Source: Tretioscincus oriximinensis
Lineage: Eukaryota > Chordata > Lepidosauria > Squamata > Gymnophthalmidae
Direction of reading: 5' to 3'
NCBI GenBank assembly: GCA_022410635.1
Contig: JAJVDF010000029.1
Span: 1,915,473-1,979,472, forward strand
Length of the DNA stretch: 64,000 nucleotides
Below, in pieces: positions 23,330 to 34,928 of the stretch. Every line of letters starts with the position of its first letter. The stretch's first letter is position 1. The translations under genes and the position numbers were made by a program. The notes beneath the pieces are model-generated. The model had not been told where the DNA came from. It ran no database searches and saw only the letters and a program-made list of their open reading frames with translations.

Positions 23330-23650
23330 AATAATAAGAGATACCCAGAATCAACCTATTACAGGACAGATTGAAAACAGAAAATAGAACCCCATTAGTG
23401 GTCACATACAGCTCTCAACTGAGGCCTCTCAAACACATCATCAATGAACTACAACCAATTCTAGACAATAATGCTGCTCTCTCAAGAGCACTTGGTGGCA
23501 GACCTTTGCTGGCCTATAGACAACCGCCCAACCTCAAACAACTACTTACACATCAGAGGACACAGAGCACAGATGAAGAAATGGGAACAAAACCTACTTT
23601 TCTACTGTTAGTCTCTAAGTGCTACTAGCCCCTTTGCTATATTAATGAGA
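23330..23650 (+). mobile_element. Penelope-like element with internal deletion
   Basis: An 85-codon frame at 23371-23628 includes RTPLVVTYSSQLRPLKHIIN, then LQPILDNNAALSRALGG and LLAYRQPPNLKQLLT, the same linker region as 58085-58259 of the complete copy. After EEMGTK the sequence jumps directly to the 3' tail text gttagtctctaagtgctact and cccctttgct. The finger-like linker, the GIY-YIG domain and the hammerhead-like core are missing. The upstream end near 23345 (cccagaatcaacctattaca) equals 58058 onward. It is a 5'-truncated, internally deleted copy. Confidence 0.85.
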
Positions 23651-26600
23651 GATATTGATGAGTCCAACATTCCAAGCTGTTTGGTTGGTCCTTATGGACT
23701 AATGCTACAGCTCATAACCATGGATTTGCCCACCCACACACCCATACAAACACGCAAAAGAAAAAAAAAGCCTTGTTGCCACTAGATAGCACACACACCA
23801 GCTGCAGCCACCACACACCTCCCTCAGTAACGGAAAACAAATCTCTTCTCCTTTAACAATCTGGTGGAGGACGCAGCAGAACCTGAATAAAATAATGAAG
23901 CTTGGGGACTGATAGGAGATGGCCCAGATAGCAGTGGAGTACTGGACAGCTGACACAGCACCAGCTGAATAACAGCAAGCAGAGAAAGCAGCAGCACTTC
24001 AGTGAAACAAAAAGTATTATAAATTAAATCATAAAGGCGAGAACACAGATCTTCGCCAAGTGATCAGCTGGGCCTCACCACGACTTCTAGACCTCTTTTG
24101 GGACTGAAACTGTGAACGGTAGCAAAACTGAAGCACTGTAAGTTTTATTGGGTATTTAGTGCCTTCTAATTCTTGCCTTTAGAATGAGACTTGTATATTA
24201 TTTCTCATCTAGTATGAATTTTTACTGACTTCCATCAACCAAGTGAGTTTTTCTCTTTCTTGTAAGCAGAATCTGTTCATGCAGTGTATCTGCTGCTCCT
24301 TGTTTATACCAAAGATGAAGGAATGTGGGATTTATTGTAATACAGTTTATGGAAACTGGGTCTCCCTTCTTTTATTATGTTTTCCTAAACCTTAAACAGG
24401 ATTATTCTTTCTTTAAGAGCTTTACTTAATTCAAAACTAAGATATCTCAAGAACCATTACTCTTGTGATCCTAGTCACCCATTGCACTTAACATGATTTT
24501 CAGAAGCAGAGAAGAAAACAATGCAGAGACTTTTTCTGTTATGGCAGCATAACTAAGACCTTGTTATTTTGCCAACTATAGAGACCCTTTGTTTTCATAC
24601 TTTATTGTTTTCACTCGCATTTGCTTTTGATGCATAAAATCAACATTTGCAATCTGGACAGTGATTTTTATACTTATTGCATTTGGAATAAGAGTTTAGA
24701 GTGATTTTAGATCCAGTCATAGCTGATGGCCAGGAGGTGCACATGGCATAACTAGAGGTTAACAGGGATTATTAGTCCATTGCCACTAGTTTTGTTTGAA
24801 TCTTCCACCCGCTACAAGCTAATCTAGATAGCCTTGTTTCCTTGCTCCCACAATGTGCAGACCACATGCCAGGCAAACAGAATCTACAGAGTGCTGGGAT
24901 GGTGACTTGTAGTTGCTTCCATGTTGGGGGACAGCCCTCAGTATTTTTGGAGGCATTTTGCAAAAGGTCTATGTTATCCAAAATGGATGCTGCAACCAGG
25001 GATAGATGAAGCAAGAAGGAACCTCAAATTATTGGTGCCAGGCTTCCAGAAACTGAAAAGGGAGTATGGACAGTGGTGGGTTCAACCTCCTTTTTGCATC
25101 ATCCTTGCTTAATAGTGGTAGTAAAATCAATTTTGGTTGACGTGGGACTTACACAAGCTCCCTCTGTCTCTGAAACTGCTGAAGGGCCCCAACATGGCCT
25201 CAGGAACCCCCCTTCTGCCAAGCCAAATGGTGCTAAAGCACCTTCACATTGCAGCCAGGCTCCACATTGCAGGAGAAGGCAGCAGGACTACCTTGATTAG
25301 CATGAAGTGGACAAAGAACTCAAAGCGCATTGGAAGCAATAGAAATAAATGTTCCCATTAGCCTCTAGATACGCTATGCACGCTCCCAAGATGGTAACCA
25401 GGAGCTATGCTTGTTTAGATCAAAATGTGGCATAACTTTGTCAAATAAATAAAATTTGTGGAGACGTCATCTTGAGAATGTTCTCTCCATCAGAAGACAA
25501 CATTCAAAAGGACAAGATTTAGACTTTATCTCTGGCTATAGATTAGAAACCTTTGAAAATGACACAGCTGCTGTTTTTTATGTAGGGCTATTAATAGATT
25601 ATTTCCTTAAGACCAACATTTTCTGTACAGCTGGGTTAACACAGAAAAATAACTTTTCATGAATAACTGTTTGAATTTGTAAACAAATTTAGTTTGCCAG
25701 CTTTTGTACTCTTGCTCATCTTAGCAGCAAATTCTTTCCCAAATGGATTTTTAATAGAACTTGCAGTCTCTCTACACGTTGCGCAGTGATCTCCTCTGAT
25801 AGCTTATGGTTAATGTTGAACTCTACTTTCCAATTCCAAATTAAAATGATAACATATTAAGTGGCGGGGGGAATCCAACTCTTATCCCTTTAGGTTTTAT
25901 TGCTGCACATCCTTTGAACCGAAGGGATTCTGGCAACCTTATGCATAATATGCTAAGAATGATTAATGCAGTTGCCAAACAAGATTCATCAGAAGTCCCA
26001 TTCTCTGAGTTTAAAAATGTGAAGAGAAAAAATAAGAATTTGCTAACAGTGATGAATTCTGTTTTCTAACATATCTGCCAGTATTGTTTTTCTTTTAATG
26101 AAATTGCACTGATGCTCAGAACAACAAGTACATTCTTCTCCTCATGACCACTTCCCCTTACCTGCTACATCCCCAATTGGGCCCTCCTGTAAGACTGAAT
26201 GTTGAACAGGTCATCTGCAGGAAGAAGCTTAGGCTTTTAAACTGAGGAAATAATAATTTGACAGTGACCTCTTCGTCTTCTATTCTTCTTCTTGTTCTCT
26301 CGTTCTCTCGTTCTCTCATTCTTATTCTTATTATTGTATGTTGTTTTATTTTTGAAAATTAATAGTTAAAGAAGACAACAATAAAGACAAAATAGAAAAC
26401 AGGTAATGTCATACCGATATATATATATATATATGTGTTTATGTATATATAAGCAGAGAAGATCATAGTATTCCACCTCCAACTCACTAATAAGCCCCTC
26501 CTCCCAAGCTTGCCCTATTCATATTGAATTACTATATGTACATTAAATTATTTGCTGCTAAAATATTAGGGTAATTGTATTTGACAATATTACATTTCTG

Positions 26601-27440
26601 CTATTAAATATCTCATAGGTACTGAGTTTGTTCTCTTTCCATGTCCATGGAATTTTAGGGGAGAAGCCTAATCTTACTAATCTTTTTCCCCTTAAGCAAT
26701 TATCAGAAATTCAGAGACGTACTCATACCAACAGTTCAAAGTACATTTCGCCTTATTCTTCCAACCCTTCACAATTATAATATGTCCTGCTCTTATACAG
26801 TTTTTTAAGATATGCATAACATCATCCCGTAACTGCAAAGATTCTACTCTATACTATGTGAATGGAAGGTCTATATACAATATGCTTTTAATTTTGGTAA
26901 GAAAATTAACCAAAACTGATTTAATTCTTGACATTGGTACCATATGTGTCAATAGTTTCCTGTCTCTTGACAACCATGCCAGCACATGGGGGATGACAGT
27001 GACCTGCTGAGAGCTTGCGGGTTGCCTATTAGTTTCTTTAGTGATTAAGCCTTGCTGCAGAAAAAGAGAAACTCTGAGGAGCAGATTTATGTGTTTATAG
27101 AGTTAGAAAGAACCCCAGAAAGATGTGAAGAAATCTTTAGTTAGAACAAGACCTGCTAATAAACAAAGCTGGTGTGTGTGAGAGAGCTGTATCATTGAAA
27201 GTCTGTGCAGAGGTGTGCCTGTGAAAACAATCAATGAACACTGGAATAATAAAGATTGTTTTGTTTATTCAACACTATCCCTCTGGTGCTGTAAACAACT
27301 ACCAATTACCAAGGTTAGGAATCAGAAAAAAATAAAGCTATAGCAACCATATCAGTGAAAATGCTCTATCCCCTCATATTCAACTCACTTAATAAGCCAG
27401 CACTAATCTGTGTCAGTTTTTTCTGAAGGACAGGATTTTA
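23651..27440. other. No gene recognised; contains simple repeats
   Basis: A long AT-rich stretch. It contains a ctcgttctctcgtt short tandem near 26297-26320 and an AT run at 26417-26434. The minus strand from about 26530 down to 26340 resembles an AT-rich LINE 3' UTR ending in AATAAA-like text, but without coding support. Short frames at 24772-25361 overlap on both strands and are not convincing. Confidence 0.45.
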
Positions 27441-27610
27441 GTCTCCACTAAGCCTTATTCTGGGCTGTATCTCAATACAGAGCTTGGCCACCCACATGTG
27501 CTTATATAGACCATGGCAAGCCCCATTCTGGGACTACCAAAGTCTACACTAGCAGGTAGATGGCAGACTCCAATTCTGAGTTACAGCCCAGGATAAGACT
27601 CAGTGGAGAC
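27441..27610. mobile_element. Foldback element, shared-centre family copy 1
   Basis: The left arm starts gtctccactaagccttattc and the right arm ends aagactcagtggagac, its inverse. Between them lie ttctgggctgtatctca and its inverse gagttacagcccagga. The interior has ccacatgtgcttatatagac and, further on, the near-inverse gtctacactagcaggt. The centre caTGctAGTGTAGACTATGGCAgg-like text is shared with 44569-44776 and 45985-46070. Confidence 0.7.
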
Positions 27611-27879
27611 CTTTTGCTCTTTCCTGTTTCTCCCTGCTATTCCAGACTGTTTTGGTCCCAACATACCCCCCCAGAAGTGACACACTTCCAGTCCTGCCCT
27701 AGAAAGGATGTCCCAAAATGATGTCACTTCCTGTCCTGCCCTGGAAGTAATATCACAAATTTTCAACAAGCACTTCTTGCATGCAGAGGGTGGTGCACTG
27801 CACATATGAATGTGTTAATTTGCATATTCATGATATATGCAAATTAGCATGAATATTAATTACTCATGGTTTAGGCCTG
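27611..27879. other. No gene recognised
   Basis: Unassigned. An atcTGGTCAGCCTAG motif at about 27887-27901 matches the right end of the hAT-like foldback at 54457-54470 and may be a trace of the same family. Confidence 0.4.
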
Positions 27880-27899
27880 AGAATATCTGGTCAGCCTAG

Positions 27900-28400
27900 A
27901 CATACAGCACCTCCATCTTGTCTTCATTCACCTTCAATGTATTGCCCCCCATCCAGCTCATTACTGCCTTCAATCACCTGTCAAGCACTTCAATCATCTC
28001 TCTTGATTCAGATGGAACAGAGAAACAGAGCTGAGTGCCATCTGTATATTGATGGCACTTTGCTCCAAATCTCCTGATGACCTCTCCCAACGGCTTCATG
28101 GAGATGTTAAACAGCATGGGGGAGAGGACCGATTCCTGACGAACTCCACAAGGAAGCTCCTAGGTGCTGAACAAGACTCCCACACCACCATTCTTTGGAA
28201 GAGCCCTTGGAGATAAGAATGGAACCACTGCAATGCCTTGCCCCCAACTCCTAAACTCCTTAGCCTCTCCAAGAGGATACCATGGTCAGTGGTATCAAAA
28301 GCAGCTGAGAGGTTCAGGGGAACCAACATGGTTACATTGTCCCTGTCCCTCTCCCAGAGAAAGTCATCAACTAGGGTGACTATGGTAGTTTCTGTGTTAT
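27900..28400 (-). mobile_element. L2 reverse transcriptase fragment
   Basis: Read on the minus strand, 28329-28096 gives LNLSAAFDTTDHGILLERLR and LGVGGKALQWFHSYL, the polymerase motif A region (L..LDLSAAFDTVDH) and the block after it in L2 elements. Downstream, MKPLGEVIRRFG and a YTDG at the place of the catalytic YADD follow in another frame, then NTLKVNEDKMEVL near 27935. The catalytic motif is substituted and frames are broken, so the copy is inactive. Both ends are truncated. Confidence 0.85.
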
Positions 28401-28721
28401 GATCAAGTGTGAAGTGGGTCTATATAATCAGTTTCTTCTAAGCTGAAGATTTTCATTAATGTGTGAAACGTCTGGATCATAAGTATAAACATACACAAAA
28501 GGATGAGTTTTCCCATGTTAGCTAACCATTGGAATCTTGTCATTGCTTATTGGAAAAGAGAGAGGAAAAACAGCCCTTATTTGCCAGGTACTATGCCCCT
28601 ATGTTTTATAGATTAAAAAAAAATGTCTTCACATATCTTCAATCTTCTAGCTACCAATTCCCATCCAATTCCCAATAAGAAAAAAATCCGCAATGCTGTG
28701 CTTAATCTGATATGGGGGGGG
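28401..28721. other. No gene recognised
   Basis: AT-rich; ends in a G8 run next to an assembly gap. Confidence 0.5.
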
Positions 28722-28731
28722 NNNNNNNNNN
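28722..28731. other. Assembly gap of ten N
   Basis: A run of ten n directly after a G run. The true length is unknown. Confidence 0.95.
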
Positions 28732-28799
28732 TATCAGTAGTGGTAAAATAACACTCTCCATGCATATATCAATAATAACTCTCTCAAAAATACATTCAT

Positions 28800-29670
28800 T
28801 GGAATGTCTGATATGGAAGAGATAGTGGGGAAAAAACTGAGAGGGAAAAATAAGCTAGTAAGGTCAATTTATAATACAATTGCGGTGAACCAATATAAAA
28901 AATTACAACAATTAAAAGAGTTCTGGGTCGATGAATTTCCCTTGATACTGAACATCTGGGACCAATGGGTAGACGGATGGATAAAATTAAAGGATAACAG
29001 AATTTGCGAAATGGAATTAAAACTGATCTCCCGTTGGTATTGGTCACCGACCCAACTAGCCCACATGGTTCAGTCTTCTCCTTTTTGTTGGCATGGTTGC
29101 CAAGCCAGGGGATATTATGTACACATGTGGGTGAATTATCCTTGTATTGTTACGTTTTGGAACCAGATAATATAAAACATTACGAAAGTCGCAAATGTAA
29201 ATATGCAACCCTTACCAGAAGAATGCCTTTTTATTGGATCTGCTGCATCAGATCTCCCCACAGAAATCCAGTATTTTATCAAGTATGATATTTTTGCGGG
29301 CCACCTAGTGGTGGCTAAGGGATGTAAGGACTCTACTGGAGTGGCGGGATTATTTACTCAATTTTACGAAATTTAACTTAATTCAAGAAAAAAGATTGAA
29401 ACGTATTGGACTACACATAAACCCGGCTTGAATTTTGAAATGGAATTCACTCATTGCCTATGCTCTCTCTCGTCAAAACTACCTTGTATATGAATCCATA
29501 TGTCTGTTGATGGACCTCCATTTACTCACTGAACTCTAGACTTCCTTCAACACATTAGGTGGGGGGTGGGTACAAGGAGGGCTTGTTTATGTATGTTTTG
29601 ATATATATATATTTCTCTGTGTGTTTTTTGTGTGTGTCAATTATATATAAAATAAAATAATAATAAAATC
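28800..29670 (+). mobile_element. L1 LINE 3' end
   Basis: The fragment covers the C-terminal part of ORF2 and the 3' UTR. At 28804-29175 the peptide has EMELKLISRWYWSPTQLAHM followed by CWHGCQARGYYVHMWVNYPC, the RWY..P..L and CW.GC...G.Y.HMWW.C pattern that marks L1 ORF2 C-termini (the second W of HMWW is V here). VTFWNQI completes the block. The 3' UTR contains a gtggggggtgggta G-rich run near 29560 and ends with AATAAAATAATAATAAAA at about 29650-29668. No endonuclease or polymerase domain remains: it is a 5'-truncated copy starting near or beyond the ten-base gap. Confidence 0.85.
28804..29175 (+). pseudogene. L1 ORF2 C-terminal remnant
   Basis: An open frame of 123 codons holds the L1 cysteine-rich C-terminal motif described for the enclosing element. 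The upstream catalytic domains are absent, and the frame continues only by chance past the HMW block. It is useful as a marker for comparing the more decayed L1 pieces at 1-830, 38700-39530 and 51330-52030. Confidence 0.75.
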
Positions 29671-30059
29671 CCTATGCTCCATATTGAATAACCAGTTCTT
29701 TAAATCCCGTATCCTTATTTGCCAGAATTATTCATATTATTCATATATTGAATTAAATGTTTTGGCTGTGGGACTCATTCCAGCTGCCTTTCCCTTGGTT
29801 AGAAAAAAATATTATTTAACTTAAGGTAGCAGTTATGTAATTTAGTTCTTATGTTCCATTATTAATGAATTTCATCATGAAATATTTAGGCACTTCTGTA
29901 ATGCCTTTTGGAACTTTGGTCATAATTATGTCACATCAGATTTTCTCCTTTTGTTGGGAGGCAGTTATTAGCAAATCTGCCTTTTGTGGCCCTAGTACTA
30001 AACATTTCGAAGTACAATCCTAGCAGGAGCTGCTAGTTTGCAGGGATTAACATAGCATA

Positions 30060-30480
30060 AAGTCTTATTGCGACACAGGTTAAATCCCTGACTCTGAGGT
30101 AGACATGCTACCTACTCTGCCCAGCACAGTCCTTCTTCTCCAGGTACAAGGAAGTCTGGGCCAATTACTGGCAGGGATAGGTGGTTCCTTGGGATGGATC
30201 AAACATAGCATGGAGACACGAATTCTGCAGTCGGTGGGAGCCACTCTTTCAACTGAGAGATCCGGTTTCAAAACCCTGACATGGAGAGGGGTGAGTGCCT
30301 TGTACAGGCCAAGCTCAGATATTCAAAAGAAACTAGATTTGCAATCTACATTTAAATTAGATAAATGAATGCCATTAATCTGGTGGGGAAGATAGAAGAG
30401 ATGTAAGCCTTTGGGTGAAAATTAACCTTGTAAGTCACTGTGAGTCACTTTTGTGAGAAGAGTAAGGTATAAAAATCAGA
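30060..30480 (+). mobile_element. SINE-like sequence
   Basis: ggttaaatccctgac (30079) and ggtttcaaaaccctgac (30264) both look like tRNA B boxes. The 3' part, ttgtaagtcactgtgagtca followed by ggtataaaaatcag, fits a squamate SINE tail. It may be two overlapping SINEs. The segment 30083-30180 is repeated at 31257-31352. Confidence 0.4.
30083..30180 (+). repeat. Direct repeat, copy 1 (copy 2 at 31257-31352)
   Basis: ctgaggtagacatgctacct followed by a variable part and then ccaattactggcagggat recurs in the same order about 1.17 kb downstream. Confidence 0.75.
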
Positions 30481-31256
30481 TTATTTTTCTTAGTTTGTTG
30501 GGGACAGCATGATAAAGTGACATCCACATAGGGCCTGACATGGGTTTAAGCCTATGTTAGGATTTTCATACATGTCTTTGACAGTTTCAACATTGCCCAG
30601 GGGAAAATCAACTTCCATCCTGGAGTTTTTCCAGCATTCTTCTTGAAGAGAATGCTCCACACACACACATGTACAATATGGAATCTGAGATAAAAATGAC
30701 CCCTATGCATGTATGGGGAGCTGGTGCATGCATACATATGTGTACTTTGTGCCATTAAAATACCCCTAAATATCTGCTTCACCATTATGATATCAATTGT
30801 ACAGAATTGTCCCACTACAGAATTGTACAGAATTGTCCCACTGATCTATTTTTCTCTTACCATCAGAAAGAAGCCTTGATGGCTTTTTTGGATACTTTGT
30901 TCCAGGCAATTACACAACTACTAGGATTATGCCAAGGTCATGGAGAACACAGATCAGTTGTCTACTCTAGGTAAACATTGCTTGGGCCAGTACTGATTGC
31001 TGATACTGCCAGTACATCTAGACCATCTCCACACTGCCTAGCAACTGCCTAGTGTGGTTTATCATTATGGGACTATTCTATCCTAAAAATATCACAAGAG
31101 GTTCTTATTCTGAATCATTTACAGACCTATTCAAAGAGGTCTACAATATACTAATATATCTGTTCTGATTCAGGCATCAATCTTTCCATACTTTGTTGGG
31201 GGGATGACTACAGAACCATCTTCAAAGCTTAAGCAAATTTTGAAGATCCATTTTAA
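30481..31256. other. No gene recognised
   Basis: AT-rich. A direct duplication of tacagaattgt...ccc lies at about 30800-30842. Nothing coding is recognised. Confidence 0.45.
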
Positions 31257-31352
31257 AACCCCTGACACTGAGGTAGACATGCTACCTACTATGTTAAGCC
31301 CAACTCTTGTTCACTAGACACAAGGAAGTCTAGACCAATTACTGGCAGGGAT
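31257..31352 (+). repeat. Direct repeat, copy 2
   Basis: It matches 30083-30180: cctgacactgaggtagacat, gctacctact and accaattactggcagggatt. It is preceded by a B-box-like ttttaaaacccctgac. Confidence 0.75.
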
Positions 31353-32559
31353 TGGGAGCAAATTATATAAACATGAACAGCTAGGATGCTGCTGTGGTTA
31401 ATCTGGGAGAGATGTCATCATCACACTCAAAAGATGAACAAATTCTGAGTTTGGTACAAAACAGGCTAGAATGGAATAGTAAAGACACTTCAAGGAAAAT
31501 AGCCTTTCTCTTTTCTCCAAAATAGGCACAAACAATTTACTGATTTGTTACCTCTTCTTTTATCATTTTAGTTTCCAGTGACAGCAGCAATTCTACCATT
31601 TGGATCTGGTGACAGTTTTAAGGCTAGGAGAGCTCGGGCTACACTAACAGTACAAGCACATCAGAGATATAAACAAGAGATGTGAAAGGAAAAGGGATTC
31701 CAAGTAAGACCTTAGGCCTCTTCTGTCAGTCAGGAATCCAAGAGATGAGAATGGGGGACCTCTTGAATTGTCTGACTCATAACACCTACCAGCAAGGCAT
31801 ATAGAAAGGCTGTTTCTCAGATTCCTGATAAACAAAAGGAGCAGAAGGTTTTATTTTTCTTCCTTTCTTCCTTCCCAGTTGTAATTTATATCTCCGTTGT
31901 GCTTATATTTTTCACTACAGATCACGCTTTGTTTGGAATAAAAGCTTCAATTACTCTATATTTGTGTGTTCCCTGTCTCAAAGTACCCCTTGTCCACTGA
32001 GCAGAGCAAGACCCCTGTACAGAGCAACAATTCACACTTTTTTTCTAGTGATACTGATTTGGAGGAGAAAAGGATACATAGACACAAACATACAGAGAAA
32101 GAGAGAGTTTTGTGAACCAATGCTTGTTCAGCCATAAAAAATGCTTAGCTTGTGGTGGGAGGAACTGGGCAAACAATTATTGAAGGTCTCTATGTCAAGC
32201 TGTAGCTCTATGGAAAAGGCTCCANTTTTTTTAAAAAATCATTATCATCACCATCATTCAGGAATCTAAGAAATAAGAGTGGGTAGAACTTATGACAAAT
32301 AACCTGAATCAGCAAGATGCACACTCAGAATCCCTGATGAGCTCATTGTGATAAACATTGCTTGTTGTGTAAATAATAAGATGGAGTGCTGGCTCACAAC
32401 ACACCATACCATACCAACACTGGGGGGGGGGGGGGAGGAAGGCGTGGCTTGTGGATCTTGCCATACCTAGAGACTGCAGGGTAGAAGAGAAAAAATACTT
32501 TAAGGTGAAAAAAATATTAAGACCTTAGAATAAATGTGGAACACACCAGCAGTGGTTTG
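31353..32559. other. No gene recognised
   Basis: AT-rich with a G14 run at about 32423-32436. No coding or repeat assignment. Confidence 0.5.
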
Positions 32560-32815
32560 AGTGGTTTTTAACATACTGGATACAGTCCCTAAAAACCTGC
32601 AGCTGCATATGACACGACTGGGCATTGATATACATATGTACTGCTGGGATCAATATGCATGATCCTCTGGTCCAATACGTAACTACTTCCTAGGTACTTG
32701 GGAAGAACTCAGTGTGTTGCAAAGTTTAAAGAAATGTGTGATCTGGTGTTGTGATTTGTATTGTGTTTTGTCAGATGATGATGATGATAATGATAATAAT
32801 AAATGGGACAAGATT
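32560..32815 (+). mobile_element. R4-like LINE 3' end
   Basis: cctaaaaacctgcagctgca and ctgggcattgatatacatat, a tCCTAGG...CTTGGGAAG block and tgttttgtcagatgatgatg follow the order of an R4-type 3' end as seen at 40920-41190. The last part is a GAT/AAT microsatellite tail. It is strongly diverged. Confidence 0.55.
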
Positions 32816-33410
32816 GCCCCACTAAAAAAATTGCAAAAATTGATTATAAACAACAGCATTGTACTGTGGTCCAAATGTTCAACTGGATCTTCTGTAAAGA
32901 TTACCAACTGTTCACAGAGAGAGCAAACTGTTAAAAAACTGGTCCAAAATGAGTGGGTTAAAACGCAAAAGGAATTACATCGAGTATATGAATTGATAAA
33001 ATGTTGGCACACAATACACACCAGATTTGTCATCAAGCAAAAAAAAGAAAAAGAAAAAGGTGTGGATAACCGAAATAGCAATGCTGGTTATAGTAGCAAC
33101 AAAGAAAAAAGATGTTAAGAGTGGATAAATACCAAGATCTAAAAATGGAAACTCAACAACGTGATACAAACCAGCAGCTGTGGCATTATTGAGTGCTATC
33201 CCTAAAAACCTATTGCAGCACTTACTACAGCAGAACACTGACAAAATTACCATCTCCCAACTCCACACTGCTTGGATCAACGTGCATTTTATGCCAACAC
33301 TTCATAACATCCTATGTTATTGGGGAAAAACTCAATACAAGTTGAAGGCCAACTCCAACTAGGGATATCTGTGTATTGTGAAAAATGTTTATTGTATAAA
33401 TAACAAGATT
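32816..33410 (+). mobile_element. Second R4-like LINE 3' fragment
   Basis: At about 33115-33320 the translated text KYQDLKMETQQ, then ALLSAIPKNLLQHLLQQNTD and KITISQLHTAWI, matches the R4 C-terminus (compare DKITICQLQKAT near 41030). It lies directly behind another R4-like tail, so two copies are in tandem. The frame at 32714-33118 crosses the junction and is not a gene. Confidence 0.55.
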
Positions 33411-33671
33411 TGCTATATTAGAAATTGCAACTATGAAGTTAGGTCCCTGGAATATATGAAGAACAATTAGTGAGCTGAATATATCTGATCATGAGGAAGA
33501 TATGAAATTTTCTAGATATGTGGAGAATGTGGTCTTCACACAGAGCTGATTAAAGCAGGCCACATCCCTTCCTTATATGCACCTTCAGCACAGGACAGAG
33601 TAGAGAAAGAGTTCTTGTCCTATCTACTGATAGACATTAATGTTGAACTTTGCCAGTGTAATCAGTGTGTA
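33411..33671. other. No feature supported
   Basis: Short unassigned spacer between LINE and SINE sequences. Confidence 0.4.
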
Positions 33672-33962
33672 TACCACAAAGAAGAAGAAGAACTGGGTTT
33701 TTATACCCCACTTTTCTCACCCGAAGGGACTCAAAGAGGCTTACAAGGGTACTTTTTGCCCGAAGGCTTACATTCAATCTTCCCCAGCAGACTATGGTGG
33801 TTCCCATTTATCTAGTTGCAGTCAGTTGCAATTTCTTGCAATTCCTGCTTTCAAATAACTGGGTTGGCTAGAGCTACAGGCCAGTAAAAGGTGCTCACTC
33901 CATGTCCGACACAGGGCTTCAAAACCCAATCTCTCAGACAGTCTCCTTAGGAACTGAGCCAT
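33672..33962 (-). mobile_element. tRNA-derived SINE
   Basis: On the minus strand the head reads taatggctcagttcctaagg (A box), and gggttttgaagccc serves as the B box. The body contains gcaagaaattgcaactgact. The element ends with the AAGAAG-type tail seen on the plus strand as aagaagaagaactgggtttt. The same SINE is present at 47659-47945. Confidence 0.8.
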
Positions 33963-34129
33963 TAGTGCCTGGATCCATTTCAGCAGAGCAACAAAGCTTA
34001 CTGTCAAAATGATCCCCCCAGGAGCTTTGAAAACCCAAATTTTTATTTTATTTATATATTCAAAGATGCTGCCTTGCCAAGACAGCTCTAAAGATGACAC
34101 AAGCTTTGGAACTGGTGTAAACATTTCTG

Positions 34130-34928
34130 CGAAATACAGCATATCACCCTGTCCTGGATGGGGTTGAATTGCCCTATAAGAGACGGGTGCGAAATCTAGG
34201 GGTATTTCTGGATCCTTCGCTGACACTTGAATATCAGCTGGAGGTGGTGGCCAGGAGTGCACATTTCCAGCTACGTCTAGTCCGCAAGTTGTGGCCACTT
34301 CTGGTCAGGGATGATCTGGCCACAGTGATCCACGCTCTGGTAACTTCCAGGTTGGACTATTGTAACGCACTCTATATGGGGCTGCCTTTGAAAATGGTTC
34401 GGAAGCTGCAACTGGTGCAGAATGCAGCCGCTAGACTGTTGACCGGAACAGCTGGCAGGACACACATCATGCTGGTCCTGAAAGAACTGCACTGGCTGCC
34501 AATTTGCTACCGAGCCCAATTCAAGGTATTAACTCTAACCTTTAAAGCCTTACATTACTTGGGCCCCAAATATCTAAAGAAACGCCTTTTCCCATATGAA
34601 CCTGCTCGTGCCCTAAGATCTGCAGGGGAAGGCCCTCCTGACTGTACCACCACCCTCAGTGGCAGAGAGGGTGGGAACCCGGAATAGGGCTTTCTCTGTG
34701 GAAGCCCCCAGGCTATGGAATAGTCTCCCCCTTGAGGTGCGTCAATCACCATCTCTGTACACTTTCAGAAAATGCTTAAAGATGCACCTCTTTGGCCTGG
34801 CCTTTGACTAGAAAACTACTGTCTCCTCCCCATTTTTAGAAAAGGCTGTTTTTAATGTGTGAAAATGATGGTTTTGTTGTTAACCGCCCTGAGACCTACG
34901 GGTATAGGGCGGTATAAATAAATATCAA
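34130..34928 (+). mobile_element. L2 LINE 3' part
   Basis: This is the best L2 copy in the window. It holds the ORF2 C-terminal region, a short 3' UTR and the terminal gttaaccgccctgagaccta and GGTATAgGGCGGTATAAATAAATA. The polymerase domain is missing by 5' truncation. Its terminal text is the reference for the short inverted fragments at 15795 and 20225. Confidence 0.9.
34169..34687 (+). pseudogene. L2 ORF2 C-terminal remnant (172 codons open)
   Basis: The frame reads RNLGVFLDPSLTLEYQLEVV, then HALVTSRLDYCNALYMGLPL and KLQLVQNAAARLLTGT, continuing with VLKELHWLPICYRAQFKVL and LTFKALHYLGPKYLKKRL. These blocks are the hallmark of the L2 C-terminal region in amniotes. The frame then shifts: the expected end (ARALRSAGEG...) runs into another frame after 34640. 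No stop interrupts the 172 codons, so this copy decayed little, but without a polymerase it cannot be active. Confidence 0.9.

Noticed and set aside
32683..33118. Opposite-strand frames of 132 and 134 codons
   Set aside because: They cross the junction between two R4-like fragments and a GAT microsatellite; they are by-products of these repeats.
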